Of a stretch of DNA of 14,844 nucleotides, positions 7,765 to 13,902 are shown piece after piece; position 1 is the first letter of the stretch; each line of letters begins with the position of its first letter. Both the position numbers and the translations under genes were made by a program. The stretch covers positions 1 through 14,844 of the forward strand of contig CAMWQV010000009.1 in assembly GCA_947176425.1 (NCBI GenBank). The letters are read 5' to 3'. The DNA is from an uncultured Clostridia bacterium (GTDB taxonomy: Bacteria; Bacillota; Clostridia; Oscillospirales; Oscillospiraceae). The notes beneath the pieces were generated by a model. It saw only the letters and a program-made list of their open reading frames with translations, was not told where the DNA came from and searched no databases.

Positions 7765-8097
7765 TTATTTCTTTTCCTTGTCTACCTCTTCAAAATACGA
7801 TTCAAGGTATCCGGAAACTGACTGCGGCTTCTCTTCCTCTTTGGCTTTTGGCTGAGACTGAGACGACGCTTCTTCACCAGTCCTTAAAAACAGCTTCATA
7901 TTTGCCTCCAGTAGCCGCTTATTTTCGGCCTCAATTGTTGCCACTCTCTCCCTAGCCGCGTTGTCCGATGCAATCGCCTGTGTAAAGGTTTCCTGCATAT
8001 CGGCCAGGAGAGTGGTCAAAGTTGCCTGATCTCCTTCTGCTTTAATTACCTGATCTGAGAAGTTCCTGTAACTCTCAGGGGTTAGCTCGAATGGCAT
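7765..8097 (-). CDS. Capsid scaffolding protein (phi29 gp7-like)
   Basis: A 110-aa highly charged helical protein just upstream of the capsid gene, in size and position like phi29 gp7 (98 aa). Residues of about 45-75 form a coiled coil (AARERVATIEAENKRLLEAN) ending in MKLFLRTG, a motif shared with gp7-type scaffolds. The C-terminal 35 residues are Lys/Glu/Ser-rich. It would dimerise, direct prohead assembly around the connector, and leave the head before or during packaging. AAGGAGG precedes the ATG, and the start overlaps the ATPase stop by one base. Confidence 0.88.
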   Translation of the reverse strand: MPFELTPESYRNFSDQVIKAEGDQATLTTLLADMQETFTQAIASDNAARERVATIEAENKRLLEANMKLFLRTGEEASSQSQPKAKEEEKPQSVSGYLESYFEEVDKEKK

Positions 8098-9074
8098 TAT
8101 ATTAGCCTCCTTAATGTTGTTGATATGATATTCTTTACCTCTACACTGGTAAAGCGCAAATTACCTTGACAGTATACGTCAAGCATTTGACGGATATACG
8201 GATTGGATTTTGCTACTAACTGTGTGTGATCTTCATGGTCCTTAAAATTCAAGGCGTATTTTCTTTTCGATGTTCGGTCTATTCTATCTGAAATATACCA
8301 TTGTGTTTCCTCTGGAGCTGTGTAGTATCCGAACTCTCTACCATCTACGATGATCGTACAGATATACAGACTTCCAACAGGTAAATCACCAATGAAAGAA
8401 TCAGTGTCCAGAAGAAACTTGTTTTGCATGTTATAATTTCCGTAATCTGTATTTGCTATGAGCTGTCCAAACTTGGTATTCATGACATGGTTCTTGTATT
8501 CTACGGATTGTACTAGCTCCAATGATATCAGTTCTGTTAGTTTAATTGTTTGGTTTTTATTAAGCGATAAGTTAAAATATAGGAAATAGGGATTTGTCAT
8601 TGAAATAGCGTTGCTTAAAAACAGGGCAATGATATCCCTATCTCTTGATACGGTACTGTAGCACTCCAGAAACGTGCGTACTTCATTTGGTAGATAGCGA
8701 TAAACTCCTACCTCAATGATGAACTCATCAAAAATGATAATCCAGACGTTTGGAAAGGGAATTGACTTTAGCATGGTTGCCTTGCTGAGAGGAAAATACC
8801 ATCCGGCAATTTCACCGTTGATACGAAACAGCCCATTATAGGACTTAAATTCCACTCCAGGAAATTCAACTGAAACGTCATCAAAGAAGTTACGCATTTC
8901 AGCCGCTGGAAGTTCTGTTTCATAACGCCGTAGGTAGACAAACTGTTTTCCTGTTTTCAGAAACTTATTTATGACAGTTTTCTTTGCTCCATAAGTCTTT
9001 CCGCAACCGCGTGCACCAACTACGAAATTAAATAGACGTTGTCTGGATAATGTTTTGTTCGGGTCATAGTACAT
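8097..9074 (-). CDS. Genome packaging (encapsidation) ATPase, phi29 gp16-like
   Basis: With the start chosen here it is 325 aa, close to phi29 gp16 (332 aa). The opening YYDPNKTLSRQRLFNFVVG leads into Walker A GARGCGKT (20-27). Walker B IIIFDE lies at about 112-117, followed by a gp16-like ECYSTVSRDRDI segment (sensor region). The C-terminal half would correspond to the nuclease-like domain that contacts pRNA in phi29. The frame is open further upstream to 9164, but those codons run through the structured RNA element and have no ribosome site. ATG at 9074 has AAAGGA 9 nt upstream; an ATG at 9083 abuts that site. It is the first gene after the late promoter. Confidence 0.93.
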   Translation of the reverse strand: MYYDPNKTLSRQRLFNFVVGARGCGKTYGAKKTVINKFLKTGKQFVYLRRYETELPAAEMRNFFDDVSVEFPGVEFKSYNGLFRINGEIAGWYFPLSKATMLKSIPFPNVWIIIFDEFIIEVGVYRYLPNEVRTFLECYSTVSRDRDIIALFLSNAISMTNPYFLYFNLSLNKNQTIKLTELISLELVQSVEYKNHVMNTKFGQLIANTDYGNYNMQNKFLLDTDSFIGDLPVGSLYICTIIVDGREFGYYTAPEETQWYISDRIDRTSKRKYALNFKDHEDHTQLVAKSNPYIRQMLDVYCQGNLRFTSVEVKNIISTTLRRLI

Positions 9075-9096
9075 AATGGTCATTCCTTTAATAGGG

Positions 9097-9213
9097 TAGG
9101 GAGAGTATAAGCGCCCACTCGCAACACGTAACCAAACGCCATGGGCTGCCGGCCGGCTCTTCACCGTGGTTTATCCGGGTCAACCGTCGCGGAAGATGCA
9201 AATACCCTCCCTA
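9097..9213 (-). ncRNA. pRNA: Candidate packaging RNA (phi29 pRNA-like), in the leader of the ATPase gene
   Basis: A 117-nt GC-rich element, numbering nt 1 at 9213. Ends: nt 1-12 (9213-9202) pair with nt 106-117 (9108-9097), 12 bp with one G-U. First arm: UCUUCCG (nt 18-24) pairs with nt 48-56, with a 2-nt bulge, and contains GGAUAAACC with AACC at nt 43-46. Linker: GCCGGCCG (nt 57-64). Second arm: GC-GCCCAU (nt 65-73, A67 bulged) pairs with GUGGGCGC (nt 96-103), and its terminal loop UUGGUU holds GGUU at nt 81-84. phi29 pRNA is functional at about 117-120 nt, has paired ends, and uses AACC (45-48) and GGUU (82-85) loops for intermolecular pairing. An internal GGUU (nt 29-32) could also pair with AACC in cis, so the exact first-arm fold is uncertain. 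It could alternatively be a cis-regulatory leader. Confidence 0.72.
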
Positions 9214-9244
9214 GTATGTATTTTATACTAAAAGAGGGTATTTG
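9199..9244. promoter_or_regulatory. Dyad operator overlapping the late promoter
   Basis: CAAATACCCTC (9199-9209) and GAGGGTATTTG (9234-9244) are a perfect 11-bp inverted repeat. A nested second pair, TAGTAT (9212-9217) and ATACTA (9225-9230), lies inside. One arm overlaps the end of the -35 and the spacer; the other covers about +5 to +15. This fits a dimeric regulator of late transcription. Hairpin formation in RNA is unlikely to matter, because the upstream arm lies before the predicted start. Confidence 0.6.
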
Positions 9245-9248
9245 TCAA
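9213..9248 (-). promoter_or_regulatory. Late / pRNA promoter, near-consensus sigma-A
   Basis: TTGACA (9248-9243), a 17-nt spacer, then TAAAAT (9225-9220); TATAAA overlaps in an alternative register. The predicted start, about 7 nt downstream, is at 9213-9212, exactly where the first strand of the RNA element's closing helix begins. It lies between the polymerase stop (9286) and the ATPase gene, so it would drive the pRNA candidate and the late operon. Confidence 0.85.
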
Positions 9249-9285
9249 TGGTTTTGGGCGATTTTTGTTCAGTTTTCGTATATTC

Positions 9286-11064
9286 TTAGTATACAATGAT
9301 CTCAGATTCCGTCTTAGCTTTCTTGATCTGGAATGTTGTTTCCCTTAATATAACACCTCCAGGTACAACGGTGGGCATTAGCTTAGGCGCAAAATTGGGA
9401 TTCTTATTGAAATCGTATACAGCGCCTTCGTAAAAATCTTCTTCCTTGATCGTGTCTTTCATCTTGCGCGGCATTCCACAGCATTTGATATTGAGCTTTT
9501 CTTCTCCGTTATCCATGTATATTTCAATGTATGTTTTCTGCCGTATAAATCGTGCCCGTATAAATTCTGATTCCTTCTTAAATGCTCCTAACCTAAAATT
9601 ATCAACATCTAAGCCTGGTATTGGTTCTAACCCGCTTACATGAAGAGAATCGGTGTCTGCATACAAAAATCTGTCGCCTGCTGTGTTTGCCGCTCTTATA
9701 ATTTTATCTCTGCAATAGGATGTAATAAATGTTGCGATTGGTAAATAGCCGGCTTTTCTGTGTTCCAAATTACCGTCTTTATATTGTACCTTGTCAAGGT
9801 CAGAATTATAAAACGGTTCTTTACTGCAACCATACATTCTTGCTCCAAATTTACCGTATAATGAATTTAACATCAACTTTGCTAACTGTTCCATACCTCC
9901 ATTTTCTTCGTTTTTCGCTTGAGTCTTTACATCATACCAATAGTCCACATACTCAGTAAACATACCATGCTTGGCTTTGAACATGTAACCGCCAAAATAT
10001 GTTACATTTTCAACATAGTAGTTTTCTAGAAATAGCTCATAGTCTACAGAAGTAAGGGACATAACTGTAATATCGTCGGATTCAACAATGTATTCATTGG
10101 CTGAGTACATCCCGGCATACTTCTTTCCCTTTAACTGTAGTGATGGATAATGGTTCGGCTTTAACTTAAATTCGCATTCAAAATTTATGATGTATAATGG
10201 GAATAGTTCATTCGGTTCATAAGCTCCTCTAAACGCAACCGGCTTTCCCCACGGTAATAAACAATATTTCATTGCCCATGGATACATGCTGTTTACGTCA
10301 AAGACCTGGCCGTTTTGTATCTGCTTGTTACGAAACTTTGGATTGACATATGACCATCCGCCTTTATAGGAAAGACGTATATCATAATCTACCATTGGGC
10401 TTAATTCGGGAAATAACTTATCATATTCCTTTTTACTATATCTTTGCTTGAAATCATTTAAAGCATTGGCCGCCGCGGTTATCTTAGTGTTACCATGATC
10501 TAACATGAACTTAATAGCCTTTGCAGCTATAATGATATCTGCTTTGATATATTCCTGTTCTTGATCTGTTAGTTCGTGTCCTAATGGTCTATCTTCATTA
10601 TAGTCAATCTCTAATTTTGATTCTTCTAAATTAAAGGCACCTGGTATCTTTTCAATTGCTAAAGGTATGATCTTAAATGAGTCTAAAAATACTACCTTGT
10701 TTGAAACTCCATAATCCGTTGGCTTTTGTTGAACTGTTATCTTGTACCATGCCCCCATGTCAGATATGACAGTTGAAAATTCTCCTGGTTCTAATGGTAA
10801 AAACCCGAACCCAGATGGATTTTTAATAGGTTCAACCCAACGGTATCCATTCTTAAATAGCCAGTATAGAATAAAGTTACCGTCAAAACGCAAGTTATGA
10901 AAGTAGTATGTTCCCGGCAACTCGCTTAATACAGCCATATAAGAATCTAAATCTGTACCTAATATTACATCCTCTGGTTTCTCAAGGGCTGTATACCCCC
11001 ATGCCCATACTCGACAATCTTCCTTCTTTGTCGTTGTTTCAAAGTCAGCGGCATATATCCCCAT
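9286..11064 (-). CDS. Protein-primed family B DNA polymerase (phi29 gp2-like)
   Basis: A 592-aa replicative polymerase (phi29: 575 aa) with all expected motifs. Exonuclease: Exo I YAADFETTT (D7, E9), Exo II YFHNLRFDGNFIL (D61), Exo III YIKAD (Y172, D176). Then SYKGGW (232-237, the YxGG/A linker), motif A DVNSMYPWAM (D256), motif B LAKLMLNSLYGKFGA (394-408), motif C YADTDSLH (D470, D472) and RQKTY (508-512). The spacing leaves room for the TPR1 and TPR2 insertions that give terminal-protein binding and strand displacement. The ATG follows the TAA of the terminal-protein candidate with no gap; AAAGGA lies 13 nt upstream, inside that gene. All catalytic residues are present. Coding DNA is more A+T-rich than the structural genes. 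Confidence 0.97.
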   Translation of the reverse strand: MGIYAADFETTTKKEDCRVWAWGYTALEKPEDVILGTDLDSYMAVLSELPGTYYFHNLRFDGNFILYWLFKNGYRWVEPIKNPSGFGFLPLEPGEFSTVISDMGAWYKITVQQKPTDYGVSNKVVFLDSFKIIPLAIEKIPGAFNLEESKLEIDYNEDRPLGHELTDQEQEYIKADIIIAAKAIKFMLDHGNTKITAAANALNDFKQRYSKKEYDKLFPELSPMVDYDIRLSYKGGWSYVNPKFRNKQIQNGQVFDVNSMYPWAMKYCLLPWGKPVAFRGAYEPNELFPLYIINFECEFKLKPNHYPSLQLKGKKYAGMYSANEYIVESDDITVMSLTSVDYELFLENYYVENVTYFGGYMFKAKHGMFTEYVDYWYDVKTQAKNEENGGMEQLAKLMLNSLYGKFGARMYGCSKEPFYNSDLDKVQYKDGNLEHRKAGYLPIATFITSYCRDKIIRAANTAGDRFLYADTDSLHVSGLEPIPGLDVDNFRLGAFKKESEFIRARFIRQKTYIEIYMDNGEEKLNIKCCGMPRKMKDTIKEEDFYEGAVYDFNKNPNFAPKLMPTVVPGGVILRETTFQIKKAKTESEIIVY

Positions 11065-12102
11065 TTACAAGAACATATCCTTTACACCAACCCAGGAATT
11101 TAATATAGGTGTTATTGGAATGGTTGCGAGTACAGCACCGGATACAATTGCTATTTCCAACTCAGGAACATGGTGGACAAGATACGTTACAGCGTCTTCA
11201 TTATTATATAACTGAGCTATGATCTGTTTTATTTCATCAATAGACTTCTGTACATGTTCCGGTATTCCTACTGTTGTCTGCATTGCTATCAGAGCTGTAT
11301 CTAAAGATTCCTCATAATTCTTGAGATATTGATTGGCCCTTGCTACACGTTTTGCATCTGTCCAGTTTTCAGCTCGCTTGCGTAGTCTCTCACGTGTGTC
11401 TAATTTACTGAGGTCTATATCACGTGTATTTACTTCATCCTGTTGAACGAAAAACCCTTCATTTTTACGTGGGTCATTCTCTTCACGCAATTTTGCCCGG
11501 CGTTCGTTTTCTCGCTTTATGATGCGCTTTAAATACTCATCCTCTGCAACTGTTCCAGCCTCTCCAGATGAATTAATCGCTACAGGCTTTAAGTTTTTAG
11601 GTGTGAATAAACGTAAATCATTAAGCTGGTTCTTTAGGGTCTCTGCATTTACGATGTCCCTAACAATCTGATTTAAATCAAATTCCTTTGGTGCTATGTC
11701 TGCAAACTCTCCTAAATTGGAACGGGCGGCGGATATGTTACGGTTGGCGCGGTTAACTGCGTTACGGAGTTGGTTGTAATCTTTAGTGGATATTGTATAG
11801 CCTGTTCCTGTTACAATCGGTACGGTTGTTATCTTTGCGAAACGTTCAGCTGTAAGACCTCTTAATGAAGCGTTGATTTTTGCTAATGACTCACCACCTT
11901 TATACCTTTCTATTAGTGCATCAATGGTAAGGTCAGAAAGTGTAGGTAAATCTGGAGACACGCCGTGCTTATTTGTGTACGTGGTTAAACGCTTTCGAGC
12001 GTTTTGAGCATTACGCTTTAAGGTTTCATAGGACCTTTCGGAAATTCCATACTTATTCGGAGCCTTGCGTTTGCTAGGTTTTGAGGGATTCCGTTTAGCC
12101 AA
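11065..12102 (-). CDS. Terminal protein candidate (primer for DNA replication)
   Basis: A 345-aa basic protein directly upstream of the polymerase, the place of the terminal protein gene (phi29 gene 3, 266 aa). The N-terminus is Lys/Arg-rich (AKRNPSKPSKRKAPNKYG, then LKRNAQNARKRL), as in the DNA-binding domain of phi29 TP. Residues of about 190-290 are long charged helices (LKRIIKRENERRAKLREEND; RERLRKRAENW), and the end is more hydrophobic. Its role would be to supply the hydroxyl residue that primes synthesis and stays covalently bound to the 5' ends; I cannot identify the priming residue. The start is TTG at 12102, supported by AAAGGAGG 9 nt upstream. Function rests mainly on gene order and general character. 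Confidence 0.75.
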   Translation of the reverse strand: MAKRNPSKPSKRKAPNKYGISERSYETLKRNAQNARKRLTTYTNKHGVSPDLPTLSDLTIDALIERYKGGESLAKINASLRGLTAERFAKITTVPIVTGTGYTISTKDYNQLRNAVNRANRNISAARSNLGEFADIAPKEFDLNQIVRDIVNAETLKNQLNDLRLFTPKNLKPVAINSSGEAGTVAEDEYLKRIIKRENERRAKLREENDPRKNEGFFVQQDEVNTRDIDLSKLDTRERLRKRAENWTDAKRVARANQYLKNYEESLDTALIAMQTTVGIPEHVQKSIDEIKQIIAQLYNNEDAVTYLVHHVPELEIAIVSGAVLATIPITPILNSWVGVKDMFL

Positions 12103-12260
12103 ATTACCTCATCCTCCTTTATAATGTAGCACGCTATTGCACGGGCTACATCATCAGATACATCAACAGGGATTTTGAAACGACGTGTTAAACAAGTAGT
12201 TAAATATCCCTTAACTCTAATTGCTTTGATATCAATACGCTCAACGTTTATCGTTGTCAC
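12018..12260 (-). CDS. Small early protein of unknown function
   Basis: An 80-aa frame with a GTG start (TTINVERIDIKAIRVKGYL). It overlaps the preceding 58-aa gene by 20 bases and runs 85 bases into the terminal-protein gene. The ribosome site of the terminal protein lies inside this gene, which would couple the two. The putative site AAAGG lies only 3-4 nt before the GTG, with GAGAGG further up, so the start is not firm. The composition is ordinary (mixed hydrophobic and basic) with no motif I recognise. The first 57 codons, before the overlap, look coding; the overlapping tail could be incidental. Confidence 0.5.
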   Translation of the reverse strand: MTTINVERIDIKAIRVKGYLTTCLTRRFKIPVDVSDDVARAIACYIIKEDEVIWLNGIPQNLANARLRISMEFPKGPMKP

Positions 12261-12417
12261 CCGCCTTTCTTCCTCTCATGACGTTTCCTGTTGGCCCTGA
12301 CATGTGATTGGTAATATTGATCTTGGTTATCTCATTAGTATGGTATTCCTGGTTACGTTTAATTAAGGCTGATAGAGTGACATACTTTACCAGTGATTGT
12401 TGATCTCTCCTGTTCAC
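12241..12417 (-). CDS. Short early protein (58 aa), unknown
   Basis: A 58-codon frame from GTG at 12417 to TGA at 12241. AAGGGGG lies 7 nt before the GTG, a strong site. The protein is polar (starts NRRDQQSLVKYVTL; ends KAGDNDKR) with no recognised motif. It fills the gap between the hairpin at 12442-12469 and the 80-aa gene and overlaps that gene's start, as in a tight early operon leading to the terminal protein and polymerase. The ribosome site and tight packing are the main support. Confidence 0.55.
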   Translation of the reverse strand: MNRRDQQSLVKYVTLSALIKRNQEYHTNEITKINITNHMSGPTGNVMRGRKAGDNDKR

Positions 12418-12441
12418 AATTAAACCCCCTTAAATTCATTG

Positions 12442-12469
12442 GTAGCCCCGGGTTGATACCCGGGGCTAC
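12442..12469 (-). terminator. Strong GC-rich hairpin between two early genes
   Basis: A perfect 12-bp stem (12442-12453 with 12458-12469, GTAGCCCCGGGT and its complement) with a 4-nt loop begins 9 nt after the stop of the 143-aa gene. No clear U-tract follows in the direction of transcription, so it may be a partial terminator or a 3'-end stabiliser. Either would give more product of the upstream gene than of the terminal protein and polymerase. Confidence 0.6.
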
Positions 12470-12478
12470 GCTGTGCGG

Positions 12479-12910
12479 TTACTTTACGATCGCAAGGGTC
12501 ATTGTCTCGCCACGCTTTGTACGGATTGAACGAACCTCAAGAGGAATGGGTTCGTCGAAATGGAGCGAGCCGAAGACGCTGTACAACGTGCGGACACTGT
12601 TGTAAATGCCATTGGATGTCGCGGTGTAAGACTGGTTGTTTTCATCAATCAGAATTACACGGTAGCCTTGACGCTGTTCATCGGGGACAAAGCCTTCCGG
12701 CGCGCTTTCGTCGAAGTTGGGGGAAAGCGGAACGACATCCACAACCACGTCACGGACCTTGATAACCCTGTTACGGAAATCAGCGATACGGTAATCCGGG
12801 TTGTTAATCGCGTTGAACAGCTGCACACGGCTGTCGTAATCATCGGCATTAAAGGAAATGAATTTGGATCCCAGGGATTGATCGTTGAAAATGGTGAGTT
12901 CAGTAGACAT
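12479..12910 (-). CDS. Probable single-stranded DNA-binding protein (phi29 gp5 analogue)
   Basis: A 143-aa protein with an acidic, beta-rich composition. The C-terminal part (QSYTATSNGIYNSVRTLYSV ... PIPLEVRSIRTKRGETMTLAIV) matches a pattern I associate with phage ssDNA-binding proteins: a displayed 'T-S-x-G-I-x-N-S' turn followed by 'EPI' and a basic RTKRG strand. It would coat displaced strands during protein-primed replication, and it lies among the early genes before the terminal protein and polymerase, like phi29 gene 5. The start ATG at 12910 follows TTAAAGGAG at good spacing. The coding DNA is G+C-richer than its neighbours and a strong hairpin follows, which suggests high expression. 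The family call is from memory and moderate. Confidence 0.6.
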   Translation of the reverse strand: MSTELTIFNDQSLGSKFISFNADDYDSRVQLFNAINNPDYRIADFRNRVIKVRDVVVDVVPLSPNFDESAPEGFVPDEQRQGYRVILIDENNQSYTATSNGIYNSVRTLYSVFGSLHFDEPIPLEVRSIRTKRGETMTLAIVK

Positions 12911-12943
12911 GGTTTATTCTCCTTTAATATTTAAGGTGTGATT

Positions 12944-13249
12944 TTACTGGTCTTCTTCGGTATTACTCTCAGTGTTATCGCCATATTGAGCGTTAAGTTC
13001 AGACTTTACCCTGCTGGCATACGCCTTGGCAGCCTCCACAAACTCATTGACCGGCAAGGAATACTTGTGCTCCTCTGTAGCCTTCTGAATAAATGATACG
13101 CCGTCCGCCTTGCAAATGGCGTTTACTTCCGCCAGCTTCAGAGGCTCCGCTGTCTCGATCGTCTTGGTAACGTCGATGTTACCACTGCCAATGTCTACGT
13201 ACCCGAAATAGTACTTCGTGATCTCGATGGTTCTTGTAATACACTTCAT
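12944..13249 (-). CDS. gp6-like histone-like DNA-binding protein, copy 2
   Basis: A 101-aa protein with the layout of phi29 p6 (about 104 aa), a non-specific dsDNA-binding protein that activates replication initiation and compacts phage DNA. It opens KCITRTIEITKYYFGYVDI, has a central variable part, then EEHKYSLPVNEFVEAAKAYA, comparable with the 'VYELPVEKFLEVA' segment I recall from p6, and a Glu/Asp-rich tail (DNTESNTEEDQ). It is a paralogue of the 91-aa protein at 13883-14158: shared ITRT at the start, YG/FGYVDI, and KYS...EF/DFI...AK near the end. GAGGT lies 7 nt before the ATG. DNA binding is inferred from the family resemblance. Confidence 0.62.
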   Translation of the reverse strand: MKCITRTIEITKYYFGYVDIGSGNIDVTKTIETAEPLKLAEVNAICKADGVSFIQKATEEHKYSLPVNEFVEAAKAYASRVKSELNAQYGDNTESNTEEDQ

Positions 13250-13389
13250 TGTATTTACCTCATGTTGTTTGATTTTAAAGAGACCCCTTGTCTGACTATG
13301 AAAAGTAAGTTTATACCCCCTTCCTTATTTAATTTGAGGACTCTTTATTGGGCCGGGCTTTTGACGGAAACCCGGCTGGAAACCGGCGG
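13250..13389. other. Intergenic stretch with a GC-rich hairpin
   Basis: No gene is visible here. A hairpin GCCGGG/CCCGGC (13352-13357 with 13371-13376), extended by TTT/AAA around a bulge, lies 14 nt after the stop of the 52-aa gene in the direction of transcription; there is no U-tract. A further CCGG repeat lies between the hairpin and the stop. The rest is purine-rich on the minus strand and leads to the ribosome site of the next gene. Confidence 0.5.
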
Positions 13390-13548
13390 TTATTCAGATT
13401 CTCCGATAATTGAAGTAACTATACTTGCGATAAAACGCGATACAGTCATTGCTGTAAGTCCACCGTCAGGACGCTTGATTAGAATGACATTCGGAACGCT
13501 AGGTAACGCTGTGACCTCAATTGGTATGGTTTTGATCTTTTCTTGCAT
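13390..13548 (-). CDS. Short early protein (52 aa), unknown
   Basis: A 52-codon frame from ATG at 13548 to TAA at 13390, with a strong ribosome site AAAGGAG 9 nt before the ATG. The protein (starts MQEKIKTIPIEVTALPSVPN) has a Lys-Arg-Pro-Asp-Gly-Gly turn near residues 25-30 and a hydrophobic C-terminal helix (FIASIVTSII). I do not recognise it. The parS palindrome at 13566-13581 sits directly before the ribosome site, so ParB bound there could block transcription entering this gene. Confidence 0.65.
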   Translation of the reverse strand: MQEKIKTIPIEVTALPSVPNVILIKRPDGGLTAMTVSRFIASIVTSIIGESE

Positions 13549-13565
13549 TCGGTTTTTCTCCTTTC

Positions 13566-13581
13566 TGTTTCACGTGAAACA
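13566..13581. promoter_or_regulatory. parS: Perfect parS (ParB/Spo0J binding) site
   Basis: The 16-bp palindrome TGTTTCACGTGAAACA is identical to the Bacillus/Firmicute parS consensus bound by Spo0J (ParB). It lies in the early region, between the hairpin cluster and the 52-aa gene. A specific 16-mer is expected about 3 in a million times in a window this size. phi29 is reported to rely on host Spo0J for entrapment of its genome in the forespore, so a chromosome-segregation site in a related phage has a plausible role. No ParB gene is visible, so host ParB would be used. Confidence 0.85.
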
Positions 13582-13609
13582 TTCGATTCTGTTCGGTTCT
13601 GTTTTCAAA

Positions 13610-13673
13610 CTCCTAGGAGCTTGAATATGGATCGGATAAACTCTGATCCATATTCAAGCCTCTGGTGAGGCTT
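13610..13673 (-). other. Overlapping, mutually exclusive RNA hairpins
   Basis: In the direction of transcription, 8 nt after the stop of the 73-aa gene, AAGCCTC/GAGGCTT (13673-13667 with 13662-13656, 4-nt loop) comes first. A perfect 15-bp hairpin follows (13659-13645 with 13633-13619, 11-nt loop). The arms share 13656-13659, so both cannot form fully at once. A palindrome CTCCTAGGAG (13610-13619) abuts the second stem. The layout resembles an attenuator, but there is no U-tract, so termination is uncertain. Confidence 0.6.
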
Positions 13674-13680
13674 GAGACGG

Positions 13681-13902
13681 TTAGTAACCTGACCTGCGGG
13701 AATTGCAGTAGTTGGCGCGCCGTTGATTGTGGAGAATACGTGGGGCGTTGTGGTACTGTGCGGAAAGGAAACAGCGGCGGATAATTCGATCTACATGATC
13801 GCTTTTGTATGGACGGTTATGTGATATCACCTTCCATCCAGCCTTTAATTGGCGGATACGGACTGTTCTGATCGTGGTTAAATTAATCGTTTTTCTCACC
13901 AT
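13681..13902 (-). CDS. Small very basic protein, possible nucleic-acid binder
   Basis: A 73-aa frame rich in Arg, Lys, His and Asn (for example TIRTVRIRQLKAGWKVISHN and HVDRIIRRCFLSAQYHNAPR, then RRANYCNSRRSGY). It overlaps the end of the 91-aa gp6-like gene by 20 bases. AAAGAGG directly abuts the ATG; a GTG one codon later has slightly better spacing, so the start is uncertain by a codon. The high positive charge suggests DNA or RNA binding, and the early position would suit a transcription regulator, as phi29 p4 is, but no fold is recognised. Tight packing against a hairpin cluster at its end supports it being real. Confidence 0.55.
   Translation of the reverse strand: MVRKTINLTTIRTVRIRQLKAGWKVISHNRPYKSDHVDRIIRRCFLSAQYHNAPRILHNQRRANYCNSRRSGY

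Noticed and set aside
9075..9164. Upstream extension of the ATPase gene to an ATG at 9164
   Set aside because: The extra codons run through the second arm and 3' strand of the RNA element, have no ribosome site, and make the protein longer than the gp16 family at its N-terminus.
13262..13624. Plus-strand open frame of 120 codons across the parS region
   Set aside because: Antisense to the 52-aa gene, which has a strong ribosome site; the frame would need to read through hairpins and parS, and lacks a ribosome site.
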